A stretch of 64,000 nucleotides of DNA. It comes from an uncultured Collinsella sp. Its GTDB lineage: Bacteria > Actinomycetota > Coriobacteriia > Coriobacteriales > Coriobacteriaceae. This document shows, in pieces, positions 34,621 to 43,029 of the stretch. A model generated the notes under the pieces. That model was not told the origin of the DNA and searched no databases. It saw nothing but the letters and a program-made list of their open reading frames with translations. Each line of letters opens with the position of its first letter. Position 1 is the first letter of the stretch. Where the stretch lies: assembly GCA_958370325.1 (NCBI GenBank), contig CATXJW010000007.1:8091-72090 (forward strand), written 5' to 3'. Made by a program: the position numbers and the translations under genes.

Positions 34621-34770
34621 ATGCGTACTCTAGTTACTCTTGCGTGCACTGAGTGCAAGCGCCGCAACTATACGACCACCAAGAACAAGTCGACCATGCC
34701 TGATCGTATGGAGATCAAGAAGTATTGCCCCTGGTGCCGTCACCACACGCTGCACAAAGAGACTCGCTAG
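34621..34770 (+). CDS. rpmG: 50S ribosomal protein L33
   Basis: A 49-residue protein beginning MRTLVTLACTECKRRNY and ending CPWCRHHTLHKETR. The two CxxC pairs (CTEC, CPWC) mark the zinc-binding form of bL33. It is preceded by GAAAGG and lies in the classic rpmG-secE-nusG position. Confidence 0.95.
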   Translation: MRTLVTLACTECKRRNYTTTKNKSTMPDRMEIKKYCPWCRHHTLHKETR

Positions 34771-34783
34771 TCTCTAGTCACAT

Positions 34784-34859
34784 ACGCCAGTAGTTCAATT
34801 GGTAGAGCATCGGTCTCCAAAACCGAGTGTTGAGGGTTCGAGTCCTTCCTGGCGTGCCA
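34784..34859 (+). tRNA. tRNA-Trp(CCA)
   Basis: Acceptor ACGCCAG/CTGGCGT, anticodon loop CTCCAAA giving CCA, T-arm GGTTCGAGTCC, discriminator G and encoded CCA. A tRNA-Trp between rpmG and secE is found in many bacteria. Confidence 0.95.
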
Positions 34860-34869
34860 GTCATTATTC

Positions 34870-34898
34870 CGTAAGCTCCCAATTGGGGGCTTACGGTT
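34870..34898 (+). terminator. Hairpin between tRNA-Trp and secE
   Basis: CGTAAGCTCCC/GGGGGCTTACG with one wobble pair and an AATT loop, followed only by GTTTACT. It could be a weak terminator or a processing site. Confidence 0.5.
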
Positions 34899-34935
34899 TA
34901 CTCATGTATAAGCGCATTGCGCGGAGGTAACCCAA

Positions 34936-35274
34936 ATGGCCAACAAGAAGAACAAGAAGAAGGCACAGCAGCCGGCACCTGCCAACAACGCTGCCGCCAA
35001 CTCCAAGGTTGAGGCCAAGAAGGCCGTTGCCAAGAAGAACGAGAAGGCTGCGAAGTCCAAGAAGAACGAGAAGCCTGGTTTCTTCGCCCGCACCAAGAAG
35101 TATTTCGCTTCGGTGAAGTCCGAGATGAAGCGTGTTACGTGGCCCGATAAGAAGGAGCTCGTGAACTACTCGGTCGTCGTTTGCGCTTCTCTGATCGTCG
35201 TCGGCGTCGTCATCGCTCTGCTCGATGCTGGCTTTGGCGAGGCTCTTGCTCTGTTCTCTGGATTGAGGGGCTAA
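34936..35274 (+). CDS. secE: Preprotein translocase subunit SecE
   Basis: The last ~65 residues are the conserved single-helix SecE: FFARTKKYFASVKSEMKRVTWPDKKELVNY followed by one transmembrane segment. About 46 N-terminal residues are Lys/Ala/Asn-rich and probably disordered, an extension seen in actinobacterial SecE. Four bases separate its stop codon from nusG. Confidence 0.92.
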   Translation: MANKKNKKKAQQPAPANNAAANSKVEAKKAVAKKNEKAAKSKKNEKPGFFARTKKYFASVKSEMKRVTWPDKKELVNYSVVVCASLIVVGVVIALLDAGFGEALALFSGLRG

Positions 35275-35277
35275 ACC

Positions 35278-35814
35278 ATGTCTAAGCGTTGGTACGTCGT
35301 TCACACTTACTCTGGATACGAGAATCGCGTTAAGTCCGATCTCGAGCATCGCATCGAGACTATGGGCATGCAGGACCGTATCTTTGATATCGAGATTCCT
35401 ATGGAGCGTGTCACCGAGATTAAAGAGGGTGGCAAGCGCGAGACCAAGGATTCCAAGATCTTCCCGGGTTATGTTCTGGTCCGCATGGAGATGGATGACG
35501 ATGCATGGACGTGCGTCCGCAACACGCCCGGCGTCACCGGTTTCCTGGGCGGCAACGGCAAGCCCGCTCCGCTTTCCCGCGACGAGTACAACAAGATGAC
35601 TCGTCGTCCCGGTAAGGGCGATTCGCCCAAGCGCACCTCGGTTGATATTCAGGTCGGCACGTCCGTCCGCGTCACCGATGGCCCGCTTACCGACTTTGAT
35701 GGCAAGGTCTCCGAGGTTAACACCGAGGCTGGCAAGCTCAAGGTCACGCTGATGATCTTTGGCCGCGAGACGCCGGTCGAGCTCGACTTTAACCAGGTCG
35801 CTGTCATCGCTTAA
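35278..35814 (+). CDS. nusG: Transcription termination/antitermination factor NusG
   Basis: The NGN domain begins KRWYVVHTYSGYENRV and includes KIFPGYVLVRM, which contacts RNA polymerase. The KOW domain (GTSVRVTDGPLTDFDGKV) ends the protein at 178 aa. Gene order secE-nusG-rplK-rplA is canonical. Confidence 0.96.
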   Translation: MSKRWYVVHTYSGYENRVKSDLEHRIETMGMQDRIFDIEIPMERVTEIKEGGKRETKDSKIFPGYVLVRMEMDDDAWTCVRNTPGVTGFLGGNGKPAPLSRDEYNKMTRRPGKGDSPKRTSVDIQVGTSVRVTDGPLTDFDGKVSEVNTEAGKLKVTLMIFGRETPVELDFNQVAVIA

Positions 35815-35934
35815 GTTTTCGTCCGTTCGCGCGAGCGTGCTTCTTCTGTGACTGCTCATCTCAGGAGTGCTTCTAACACGTGCGTGCTTACGATATAGCA
35901 AGTACTTCACACTCGTGATTCGAAAGGAATGACC

Positions 35935-36363
35935 ATGGCTGAGAAGAAGGTTGCCAACGTCATTAAGCTCCAGATTCCTGCTGGTGCAGCTAACCCCGCT
36001 CCTCCCGTCGGCCCCGCCCTGGGCGCTGCTGGCGTGAACATCATGCAGTTCTGCCAGGCCTTTAACGCCGAGACGCAGGACAAGAAGGGTGACATCATCC
36101 CCGTTGAGATCTCTGTCTACGAGGACAAGTCCTTCTCCTTCATCACCAAGACCCCGCCGGCGGCTCACCTCATCAAGAAGGAGCTGAACCTCAAGTCTGG
36201 TTCCGCTAAGCCCCAGGCCGACAAGGTCGGTCAGCTCTCCCAGGAGCAGCTCACCAAGATCGCCGAGATCAAGATGCCGGACCTCAATGCCAACGACATT
36301 GACGCCGCCAAGAAGATCATCGCTGGTACCGCCCGTTCCATGGGCGTCACCATCGCTGAGTAG
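35935..36363 (+). CDS. rplK: 50S ribosomal protein L11
   Basis: The start MAEKKVANVIKLQIPAGAAN and the segment GAAGVNIMQFCQAFNAET are typical of uL11, which binds the GTPase-associated region of 23S rRNA. GAAAGGA fits ATG 35935; an ATG two codons earlier abuts the ribosome site. A hairpin at 36381-36408 separates it from rplA. Confidence 0.96.
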   Translation: MAEKKVANVIKLQIPAGAANPAPPVGPALGAAGVNIMQFCQAFNAETQDKKGDIIPVEISVYEDKSFSFITKTPPAAHLIKKELNLKSGSAKPQADKVGQLSQEQLTKIAEIKMPDLNANDIDAAKKIIAGTARSMGVTIAE

Positions 36364-36480
36364 CGATTTCTTTAGGTAATGACGGGTGCTCCGACCGGGG
36401 CGCCCGTTATATGTGTGCAATAGGGCACACGATACGATGTGGGAGGGCTCACGCCCGTTTAACCACAGGAGGTAATGCAC

Positions 36481-37188
36481 ATGGCTAAGCATGGTAAGAG
36501 CTATAACGCCGCTGCCGAGAAGATCGACCGCGCCACGCTCTACACCCCCCTTCAGGCTGCCAAGCTCATCAAGGAGCTCGACACCGCCAAGTTCGACGAG
36601 ACCGTTGAGGCCCACTTCCGTCTGGGCATCGATACTCGTAAGGCTGACCAGAACATCCGTGGTTCCATCTCCCTGCCCCACGGCACCGGCAAGACCGTTC
36701 GTGTTGCCGTCTTCGCCGAGGGCGAGAAGGCCCGCGAGGCCGAGGCCGCCGGCGCCGACATCATCGGTTCCGACGAGCTCGTCGCCCAGATCCAGAAGGG
36801 CGAGATCAACTTCGACGCCGCTATCGCTACGCCGAACATGATGGCCAAGGTTGGCCGCATCGGTAAGATCCTTGGTCCCCGTGGCCTCATGCCGAACCCC
36901 AAGCTCGGCACCGTGACCATGGACGTCGCCAAGATGGTCTCTGAGCTCAAGGCTGGCCGCGTTGAGTACCGCGCCGACCGTTACGGCATCTGCCACGTGC
37001 CCCTGGGCAAGAAGTCCTTCTCTGAGCAGCAGCTCGTCGAGAACTACGCTGCCCTGTACACCGAGATCCTGCGCGTCAAGCCCTCTTCTGCTAAGGGCAA
37101 GTACGTCAAGTCCATCTCCGTGTCTTCCACCATGGGCCCTGGCGTCAAGGTCGATCCCGCTGTCCAGCGTGACTTCCTGGCTGAGTAA
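36481..37188 (+). CDS. rplA: 50S ribosomal protein L1
   Basis: uL1 forms the ribosomal L1 stalk and often represses its own operon. Signature segments are LGPRGLMPNPKLGTV, SISLPHGTGK and the C-terminal SVSSTMGPGVKVD. CAGGAGGT fits ATG 36481 rather than the ATG two codons before. rplJ-rplL do not follow, as they normally would, but lie 22 kb away. Confidence 0.96.
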   Translation: MAKHGKSYNAAAEKIDRATLYTPLQAAKLIKELDTAKFDETVEAHFRLGIDTRKADQNIRGSISLPHGTGKTVRVAVFAEGEKAREAEAAGADIIGSDELVAQIQKGEINFDAAIATPNMMAKVGRIGKILGPRGLMPNPKLGTVTMDVAKMVSELKAGRVEYRADRYGICHVPLGKKSFSEQQLVENYAALYTEILRVKPSSAKGKYVKSISVSSTMGPGVKVDPAVQRDFLAE

Positions 37189-37224
37189 CTTTTAGTTACT
37201 GCCTGAGCAAAGCAAGCATTGCTA

Positions 37225-37264
37225 AAGAAACCCGGTTCTGCCTCGTGCAGGACCGGGTTTCTTG
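37225..37264 (+). terminator. Terminator after rplA
   Basis: A long stem with AGAAACCCGGT/ACCGGGTTTCT arms and an extended TTCTGC/GCAGGA inner pairing, followed by T-rich sequence. Confidence 0.85.
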
Positions 37265-37278
37265 CTATCTCGGGGCAA

Positions 37279-37315
37279 AACCAACACGAAGGGGACAGGC
37301 ACCTTTGTTGTGGTT
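37279..37315. repeat. Copy of the AAAGGTGCCTGTCCCC hairpin family
   Basis: Reads GGGGACAGGCACCTTTG on the plus strand, within arms that match at 11 of 14 positions. It overlaps the 3' end of the minus-strand phosphoesterase gene. Confidence 0.6.
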
Positions 37316-38024
37316 ACCAGGGTGTTCTGGCGGTTGAGGACTCGATGGCATCGTGGCGCTTGAGCTCGCGGCGCATGGTTTGCGAGTTGAGCCAGGCTGC
37401 CTGCCAGCCACGGATGGGGTAGCGCGTCTGGTCGAGCTCAAACTGCGTATAGCCGCAGGCGTTGATGATCGTCGTTCCACACACATGCTGCCGCTCGCGC
37501 TGAAAATCGTAACCGTAGCTTTTGTGTACATGCCCATGCACCATGTAGTCGGCCCCCCAGGATTCAAGCGCTGTGTTAAAGCACTCAAACCCTCGATGCG
37601 GCAGATCATCCAGATCACCCATACCGGCGGCGGGTGCATGGGTAAGCAGAATGTCGCACCCGCCGACCATCCTAACCTTACGCGACAGCTTACGCATGCG
37701 CTTGGACATCTCGCGTTCGGTGTACATGTTGGCGCCGTCGCGATAACGCATGGACCCGCCAAGGCCCGCAATGCGAATCCCTCGGTACGTGTACACGCTG
37801 TCTTCCACGCAGATACATCCGCCCGGTGCATGACGTGCGTAGCGGTCGTCGTGGTTGCCGCGAACGTAGATGAGCGGTTTGTTGATGACGGTGACCAAAA
37901 ACTCAAGATAGTCCGGGTCCAGATCGCCGGCAGACAGAATCAGGTCGACACCCTCAAAGCGCTCCTTGCGAAAGCACTCCCAAAGGCATCGTTCTTCGGT
38001 ATCTGCTATGGCAAGGATCTTCAT
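37314..38024 (-). CDS. Metallophosphoesterase family protein
   Basis: The calcineurin-like fold is shown by GDLDPDYLEF, VRGNHDDRYARHAPG, LLTHAPAAGMGD and HGHVHKSYG. Motif I, normally DxH, reads ADTEE, so a metal-ligand histidine is replaced by glutamate. The domain is cytosolic, without a signal peptide. The start overlaps the stop of the ParB-like/BMP gene by four bases (ATGA), so the two are translated together. The substrate is unknown; cyclic nucleotides are one possibility. Confidence 0.8.
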   Translation of the reverse strand: MKILAIADTEERCLWECFRKERFEGVDLILSAGDLDPDYLEFLVTVINKPLIYVRGNHDDRYARHAPGGCICVEDSVYTYRGIRIAGLGGSMRYRDGANMYTEREMSKRMRKLSRKVRMVGGCDILLTHAPAAGMGDLDDLPHRGFECFNTALESWGADYMVHGHVHKSYGYDFQRERQHVCGTTIINACGYTQFELDQTRYPIRGWQAAWLNSQTMRRELKRHDAIESSTARTPW

Positions 38025-39937
38025 AGGGCGGTAACTCCCGGCTCATCGTCGAGCTGCGGAATGGTGCCTACCACGTTGTCCGCCAGCCAATTCATCTCGA
38101 CAATCTGCGCGCTCGGCAGTGGGGGAAAGCCCTCGATCTGCACCACGCCGTCTTGGCTATGAAGCTCGCCGCCAAATGGATTGATGGAGCCCTCGACGAT
38201 GCCATTGCGGAGCAGCTGCACCAGTTTGCGCGTCTGATAGGGCAGGCCCGGAGCGTAGCGAATGTCGATGACGCCCGAGCTCATGCCATACCAGTAGTTG
38301 ACGGCGCGAACCTGGCTGTCGTCACTGGTCTCATCCCAGGTGCCATGCAGCAGGCTTCGCACGATAAGCTCGTAGTATCGGCCCCAGTTCCAGACCGGCA
38401 TGGCGATGCCGACGACCTTGCCATCGACCAGGCGGTGGAGTCCGTAGGCCGTAGGGTCTACGAGCGACTTTGACATGTCAGCGCCGGTCATGACGCTCAC
38501 GCCTTCGCGGCACATGGCCTCGGCAAGGCCTCCGGCGGGCACATCGCCCCAGGTCAGGATAATTTGCGCACGGGGGTCGAGCAGCGAGGCGCCAATCGCA
38601 AAGGCGTTGATCTCGCTGAGTGCGCCCGAGGCGAAGACCGACGCGTGGTAGCTGATACGGTGGTTGTCCGCCATACTGGCGGCAAGGGCGCCCAGGAGGA
38701 ACTTGGCCTCGTACATCTTGCCAAAGTACGAACGGACGCTTTGGTGGGGAAGGCCGATAGAGCAGTTAAGGAACCGCACCTGGGGATACTCAACGGCAGC
38801 TCTGAGCGTGTATTCCATCAGGCGGTGCGAGGTCGAGAAGATGACGTTAGCTCCATGTTTGACAGCCGTTTCCACGGCGGCGTAGAACACGTCCGGATTG
38901 TGACAGTCCTCGAACGCCTCGGTGCGCACGATACCGCCAAAGTGCTCATCGAGATACTGACGCCCTTGGTCGTGCAGACTGTCCCAGCTCGACGCCGCAC
39001 AGGGGAACTCATGGATAAAGGCGATACGCAGGGGGTTGGCCGCCGAATAGACAGTCTTGCCCATAAAGAAGTTGAGCACGCCGGAGGTGGACTTGGCGGG
39101 CGCCTCTTCCTCATCGACACTCGGTGCCTCGACAAGATCGACCTTCTCCTCATCACTTTTGCCGGCAATGACCAACTCGCGCCAAATCTTGCACAGGCGG
39201 TTTACGACGATGTCCGTCGGTGTGTCCAGCAAGCGGTCTTGGTTGTACACGTTGAGGTAAACGAGCATAGCGTCGGCGGGCGTAATGTCCAGATGGTCGC
39301 CGCCGGCGCGCAGGTAGGCGCGCTTAAAGAGCGGGAAGGTATGGCGCAGGTAGTCGACCTTTTTCTGCGGCCATTTTTCGATAAGGTTCTGACCGAGCAT
39401 CTTGGCGAGCGTTTCGTAGCTTCCCTCACGCGAGAACTCGATCTCGTATAGGGGGCAGACGCGCCAAAACGCGCAGAACTCGCCATAGAGGCGGCTTTCG
39501 ACGGAATCCCATTTTCCGGGGTAGAGGCGGGTGACCTTGGCCGAAACCGTCGGGGCGTCCAGGAATTTGAGGACGCTGACGCGCTTGTTGCCCTCTTGGA
39601 CGTAGAACCGATGCATGAACTCGGTGACGATGATGGGGTCGCGATAGCCCTCGGTCACCTGGATGTCGTAGAGGTTGGACCACTTGCGGGCGAACTCGGT
39701 GCTAAATGGCAACAGGGGCATAAAGTTGCACGAAAAGGCAGACTGACGGCCCTTGGTAACCGTGCCGACGACCATTTCGAGCGGAATATCCCGCAGGCCG
39801 ACGCTCTCTCGCTGACCTAAGGGGAGCTGGGCAACCAAGCTGTCGAGGTCCGTAAGGTATGGGTGCTCGCTTTGGCTGATGGCGCGACGGCGTCCCTGCT
39901 CGCCGCGCTTGCGTGCTTGACGATAGGCCTCTTCCAT
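38021..39937 (-). CDS. ParB-like domain fused to a BMP/PnrA-type nucleoside-binding domain
   Basis: No signal peptide or lipobox is present, so the protein should be cytosolic. Residues 50-140 resemble a ParB/sulfiredoxin-like domain: IPLEMVVGTV, then YRDPIIVTEFMHRFYVQEG followed by NKRVSVLK, where the GNKR stands for the GxRR of ParB. A helical linker (150-290) leads to a BMP domain from about 300 (RIAFIHEFPCAASSWDSLHDQGRQ, TSHRLMEYTLRAAVEYP, GDVPAGGLAEAMCREGVSVMTG). BMP domains normally bind nucleosides outside the cell. I infer an intracellular nucleoside-responsive protein, coupled to the phosphoesterase. Confidence 0.7.
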   Translation of the reverse strand: MEEAYRQARKRGEQGRRRAISQSEHPYLTDLDSLVAQLPLGQRESVGLRDIPLEMVVGTVTKGRQSAFSCNFMPLLPFSTEFARKWSNLYDIQVTEGYRDPIIVTEFMHRFYVQEGNKRVSVLKFLDAPTVSAKVTRLYPGKWDSVESRLYGEFCAFWRVCPLYEIEFSREGSYETLAKMLGQNLIEKWPQKKVDYLRHTFPLFKRAYLRAGGDHLDITPADAMLVYLNVYNQDRLLDTPTDIVVNRLCKIWRELVIAGKSDEEKVDLVEAPSVDEEEAPAKSTSGVLNFFMGKTVYSAANPLRIAFIHEFPCAASSWDSLHDQGRQYLDEHFGGIVRTEAFEDCHNPDVFYAAVETAVKHGANVIFSTSHRLMEYTLRAAVEYPQVRFLNCSIGLPHQSVRSYFGKMYEAKFLLGALAASMADNHRISYHASVFASGALSEINAFAIGASLLDPRAQIILTWGDVPAGGLAEAMCREGVSVMTGADMSKSLVDPTAYGLHRLVDGKVVGIAMPVWNWGRYYELIVRSLLHGTWDETSDDSQVRAVNYWYGMSSGVIDIRYAPGLPYQTRKLVQLLRNGIVEGSINPFGGELHSQDGVVQIEGFPPLPSAQIVEMNWLADNVVGTIPQLDDEPGVTAL

Positions 39938-39993
39938 GGTGTCTACTCCCTTAGTCGTTTAAACAACGATATGAACCATGGTACCACGATGCG

Positions 39994-40032
39994 AAACTAC
40001 CACAAAGGTGCCTGTCCCCTTTGTGGTAGTTT
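39994..40032. repeat. Copy of the AAAGGTGCCTGTCCCC hairpin family
   Basis: Arms AAACTACCACAAAGG and CCTTTGTGGTAGTTT (15 bp, perfect) flank TGCCTGTCC. The right arm overlaps the stop codon of the mscS-like gene. Confidence 0.75.
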
Positions 40033-40798
40033 AGGCGATGATGGGGGCGATGGCACGAATGCAGGCGTCGGCTGCCGTGAAGGTGGTGCTATCGTCGCTG
40101 ACGATAAAGATGATTTTGCCCTTGACGCCAAAGTCGCCGATCTCGCTAAAGAGCACGTACGGCTCCTTGTCAAAGCCAGAGATGGGAAGCACCGCGGCCT
40201 TGGTGGCGTCGGTAAGCTCGTCTGCCAGCGCGTCAAGGGAAGCCCACTTAGACGTGTCCTTTACGGCAACGGGCACGGCCACGCGCCCAAAGGGCATCAG
40301 ATGCACGAGTGTGTTCTTGGAGATGTTGGAGTTGGGCACAATGATGGTCTGCCCGCAGGCGTCCTCGATGGTCGTGTGGCGCCAGGTGATGTCTTGGACC
40401 ACGCCCGACACGCCGCCGACCTCGATATTGTCGCCGGGTTTGATAATGCCCATAAACGTCACCTGCATACCGCCGATAAGGTTCGACAGCGTGTCCTGAA
40501 AGCCGAGCGAGATGGCGATGCCGCCGACGCCAAGAGCGGCGACGAGGGCGTTTGCATTAATGCCAAAACAGTTGTCGAGGATAAAGCTGCCGCCGATCAT
40601 CCAGATGACGGCGCGCGCGATGTTGATGAAGATGCTCGATGCTGGGAGCGGGTTATCGTCGCGGTTAAGCAGGTGGTGCAGGGTCTTGGACGCGACTTTG
40701 GCGGCAACGGCGGTGCCGATGCCCAAGATGCCGGCCCAGATGATGTTGTGGACCCATCGCTGCTCAAAGAAATGAAGAATCGGCTCAAACAATTCCAT
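40031..40798 (-). CDS. Small-conductance mechanosensitive channel, MscS family
   Basis: Three N-terminal hydrophobic segments end in the pore helix ALVAALGVGGIAISLGFQDTLSNLIGG, the MscS hallmark. The beta domain follows (IKPGDNIEVGGVSGVVQDITWRHTTI, IIVPNSNI). Length is 255 aa. GAGGAGGT precedes the ATG at 40798. Channels of this type release solutes after hypo-osmotic shock. Confidence 0.9.
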   Translation of the reverse strand: MELFEPILHFFEQRWVHNIIWAGILGIGTAVAAKVASKTLHHLLNRDDNPLPASSIFINIARAVIWMIGGSFILDNCFGINANALVAALGVGGIAISLGFQDTLSNLIGGMQVTFMGIIKPGDNIEVGGVSGVVQDITWRHTTIEDACGQTIIVPNSNISKNTLVHLMPFGRVAVPVAVKDTSKWASLDALADELTDATKAAVLPISGFDKEPYVLFSEIGDFGVKGKIIFIVSDDSTTFTAADACIRAIAPIIA

Positions 40799-40841
40799 GT
40801 AGGTAAACCTCCTCATGATCATCCAACCATGATACCCACCA

Positions 40842-40877
40842 AGAAGCCCGTTCGATCAAATTCGGACGGGCTTCTGT
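40842..40877 (-). terminator. Hairpin between the nucleotidase and mscS genes
   Basis: AGAAGCCCGTTCG/CGGACGGGCTTCT arms around an AT-rich loop lie just past the nucleotidase stop on the minus strand. No long T-run follows. Confidence 0.55.
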
Positions 40878-40926
40878 GCTCGATATAAGGTTTACGCGGC
40901 GGGGCTGCAAGGCCCGGCGGTGTAGC

Positions 40927-42957
40927 TTAGCGTCGACGCTTCCAGATAATGCCGAGAATGATGATGAGGATGCCGCCGATGAGGCATGCGCCGATCACGG
41001 CTAGCGTGCGGTCTCCCGTTGCGGCGAGCTTGCCGGTCGTCTTCTTGGTGATGATCGTCGTGGTCGTCGCGTCCGTCTTAGGCGAGGGCTCAGGCGTCGG
41101 GGCCGGTGTGGGCGTGGGGTCCACGGCAGCGGAGCCAAAGTTGATGGTGCCGGCGAGCGAGGCCATCTTGCTCTCCCAGCCGTTCTGCCCAATTAGCGCC
41201 CTTAGCGCTGACTCGCAGGTACCCCACTCGGTGTGCTTGGTGGCGTTTGCGAAGGTGGGGAAGTCGGTCGTGTTGGTGATGATGTAGTTGTTGGTGGCGA
41301 CGGTGTAGGTCTTGGCGGGGTCGAGCGTGCTGCCATCCTTGGTGAGCGTGGCGCTCACGATGCGCTTGCCTTCGGGCTGCGTCCAATCGATTGTCACGTT
41401 GATTCCGCCGAAGGAAAGGACGCTGCCGGAGTCGTCGCGCCACTTGTACATGTCTTGCGCCTCCTGCTCGGTGTGGCCGGCCGCTACGTAGGCTTGCTGA
41501 AGCTCGTAGCTGTGATTGCACTCGTCGCTGATCTGCAGCGAGTGCTCGAGCGCTGCCAGGAAGTCCGCACCGGTCATGGTCCAGGTCTCCACGGTGTTGC
41601 CGTAGGGCGAGATAGCGATGACGTTGCCGGCGGTCACATCGCCCGCAGCGATGCCGCCGCGGATGCCGCCCGCGTTCTCGATGGCAAGGTCCGCGCCCGT
41701 CAGGTCAAGATAGGAGCCGCAGATCACATGTCCGATGGTCTGAGCCTTAGCGGTGTCGCCCGCTTTGCTGGGACGCAGATCGGTGGTGCGCACCATCTCC
41801 CAGCCATGCGTACCCGCGGCATCCTCGCCGTAGAAATAGTCAGTGGCGGATGTGCCGAGCACCTTGTTCGATTCGCTTTCAAAGGCGTCATCGAGTGGCT
41901 TGATTTTGTTGCGAACCTCGTCGAGTTGGTTCTGGTAGAAGGCGCCCTTGTCGGGGTCTGCCAAAAGGTCGTTCACGTCCTTGGCGGCGTAGAGCGTCTC
42001 GGCGCTGTCGCTTGCGGAGACCGTCACTATGTCGTCGTTGGTGGTTTCGGTACCCTTGGTGTCGTACTCATAGGGAATGGAAAGCAGACCAACCTCGGCA
42101 AAGGCACTGCCCGCCTCGACGACGCGGACCGGCTTGCCATCGGCCCCCGTCACGTTCTCGTCTAAGTTGATGTGCTCGTGGCCCGCGACCAGGGCATCGA
42201 CGCCATTGAGCTGTGCGGCAAAGGCCTTGGCGTTGAGCGCGTGCGCGATGCAGACGATAACGTTACAGCCCTCGTCCTCGCGCAGTCGCTTGGCCTCGGC
42301 GTTGATGGCGTCCGCCGCGCCCGAGAACGACGTGCCCGCGACCAGGTCCGCGCGCAGTGAGGAGCCCAACGACTCATCCATGGCTCCGACGACGCCGACC
42401 TTAATCTTGTAGTCAAACGTGGAACTGTCCTCGCTGTCCTTCCAAGTGCGGTTGAGCGTCTTGGTGATGCTCGAGCTCCATACGCCGTTCGAGGACGTTG
42501 CATTCGCGCAAAGCATGGCGAAAGGCGTGCTGGTGGCACCATTGCCGGCCATCGTGCGAAGCTTGTCCGCGCCGTAGCTCCAGTCATGGTTGCCCGGTGT
42601 GGTCGCGTCGTAGCCGTTTGCGTAGAAAGTGTTCATGAGTTCGGCGATGCTCTTGCCCTCGCTCATGGTGGCAAAGGACTGCCCGTGGAAGGTGTCACCT
42701 GCATCGAGCAGAAAGTCGGGGGCGTTGTTTTGGGCGCTATAGAGAACCGCCAGTCCGTCAAAGCCAATGGTGCCGGTGCCCTTGCTTGCGTTGTAGCTGT
42801 ACTTGTAGCTGCCGTGGATGTCGTTGGTGTGCATCACGGTTACGGCGCCGTCGATAACTTGAGACGGGGTGGCCGCGGTGGCGTAGACGGGGGCGCCGAT
42901 GAGCACGCCGGCGAGAAGCGCGGCGGTTAAGGCGAGACGGGGGAGGAGTCTTCTCAT
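40927..42957 (-). CDS. Surface-anchored 5'-nucleotidase / 2',3'-cyclic phosphodiesterase
   Basis: A signal peptide (1-30, ending PVYATAATP) leads to the metallophosphatase domain: VMHTNDIHGS, LLDAGDTFHGQ, TTPGNHDWSYG, IAHALN and VAGHEHINL. The 5'-nucleotidase C-terminal domain follows (AIENAGGIRGG, ISPYGNTVETWTMTG, FGGINVTIDW). The tail is a Pro/Thr linker, LAATGD, a transmembrane helix and KRRR: a cell-wall sorting signal of the LAxTG type. It probably dephosphorylates extracellular nucleotides. AAGGAA precedes ATG 42957. Confidence 0.9.
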   Translation of the reverse strand: MRRLLPRLALTAALLAGVLIGAPVYATAATPSQVIDGAVTVMHTNDIHGSYKYSYNASKGTGTIGFDGLAVLYSAQNNAPDFLLDAGDTFHGQSFATMSEGKSIAELMNTFYANGYDATTPGNHDWSYGADKLRTMAGNGATSTPFAMLCANATSSNGVWSSSITKTLNRTWKDSEDSSTFDYKIKVGVVGAMDESLGSSLRADLVAGTSFSGAADAINAEAKRLREDEGCNVIVCIAHALNAKAFAAQLNGVDALVAGHEHINLDENVTGADGKPVRVVEAGSAFAEVGLLSIPYEYDTKGTETTNDDIVTVSASDSAETLYAAKDVNDLLADPDKGAFYQNQLDEVRNKIKPLDDAFESESNKVLGTSATDYFYGEDAAGTHGWEMVRTTDLRPSKAGDTAKAQTIGHVICGSYLDLTGADLAIENAGGIRGGIAAGDVTAGNVIAISPYGNTVETWTMTGADFLAALEHSLQISDECNHSYELQQAYVAAGHTEQEAQDMYKWRDDSGSVLSFGGINVTIDWTQPEGKRIVSATLTKDGSTLDPAKTYTVATNNYIITNTTDFPTFANATKHTEWGTCESALRALIGQNGWESKMASLAGTINFGSAAVDPTPTPAPTPEPSPKTDATTTTIITKKTTGKLAATGDRTLAVIGACLIGGILIIILGIIWKRRR

Positions 42958-42980
42958 GGCAGTTTCCTTAGTCCTTAACA

Positions 42981-43021
42981 AAAACCACCACAAAGGTGCC
43001 TGTCCCCTTTGTGGTGGTTTT
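42981..43021. repeat. Copy of the AAAGGTGCCTGTCCCC hairpin family
   Basis: Perfect 16-bp arms AAAACCACCACAAAGG and CCTTTGTGGTGGTTTT flank TGCCTGTCC, in the gap between the ABC ATPase and the nucleotidase gene. Confidence 0.78.
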
Positions 43022-43029
43022 CTAGGTCG

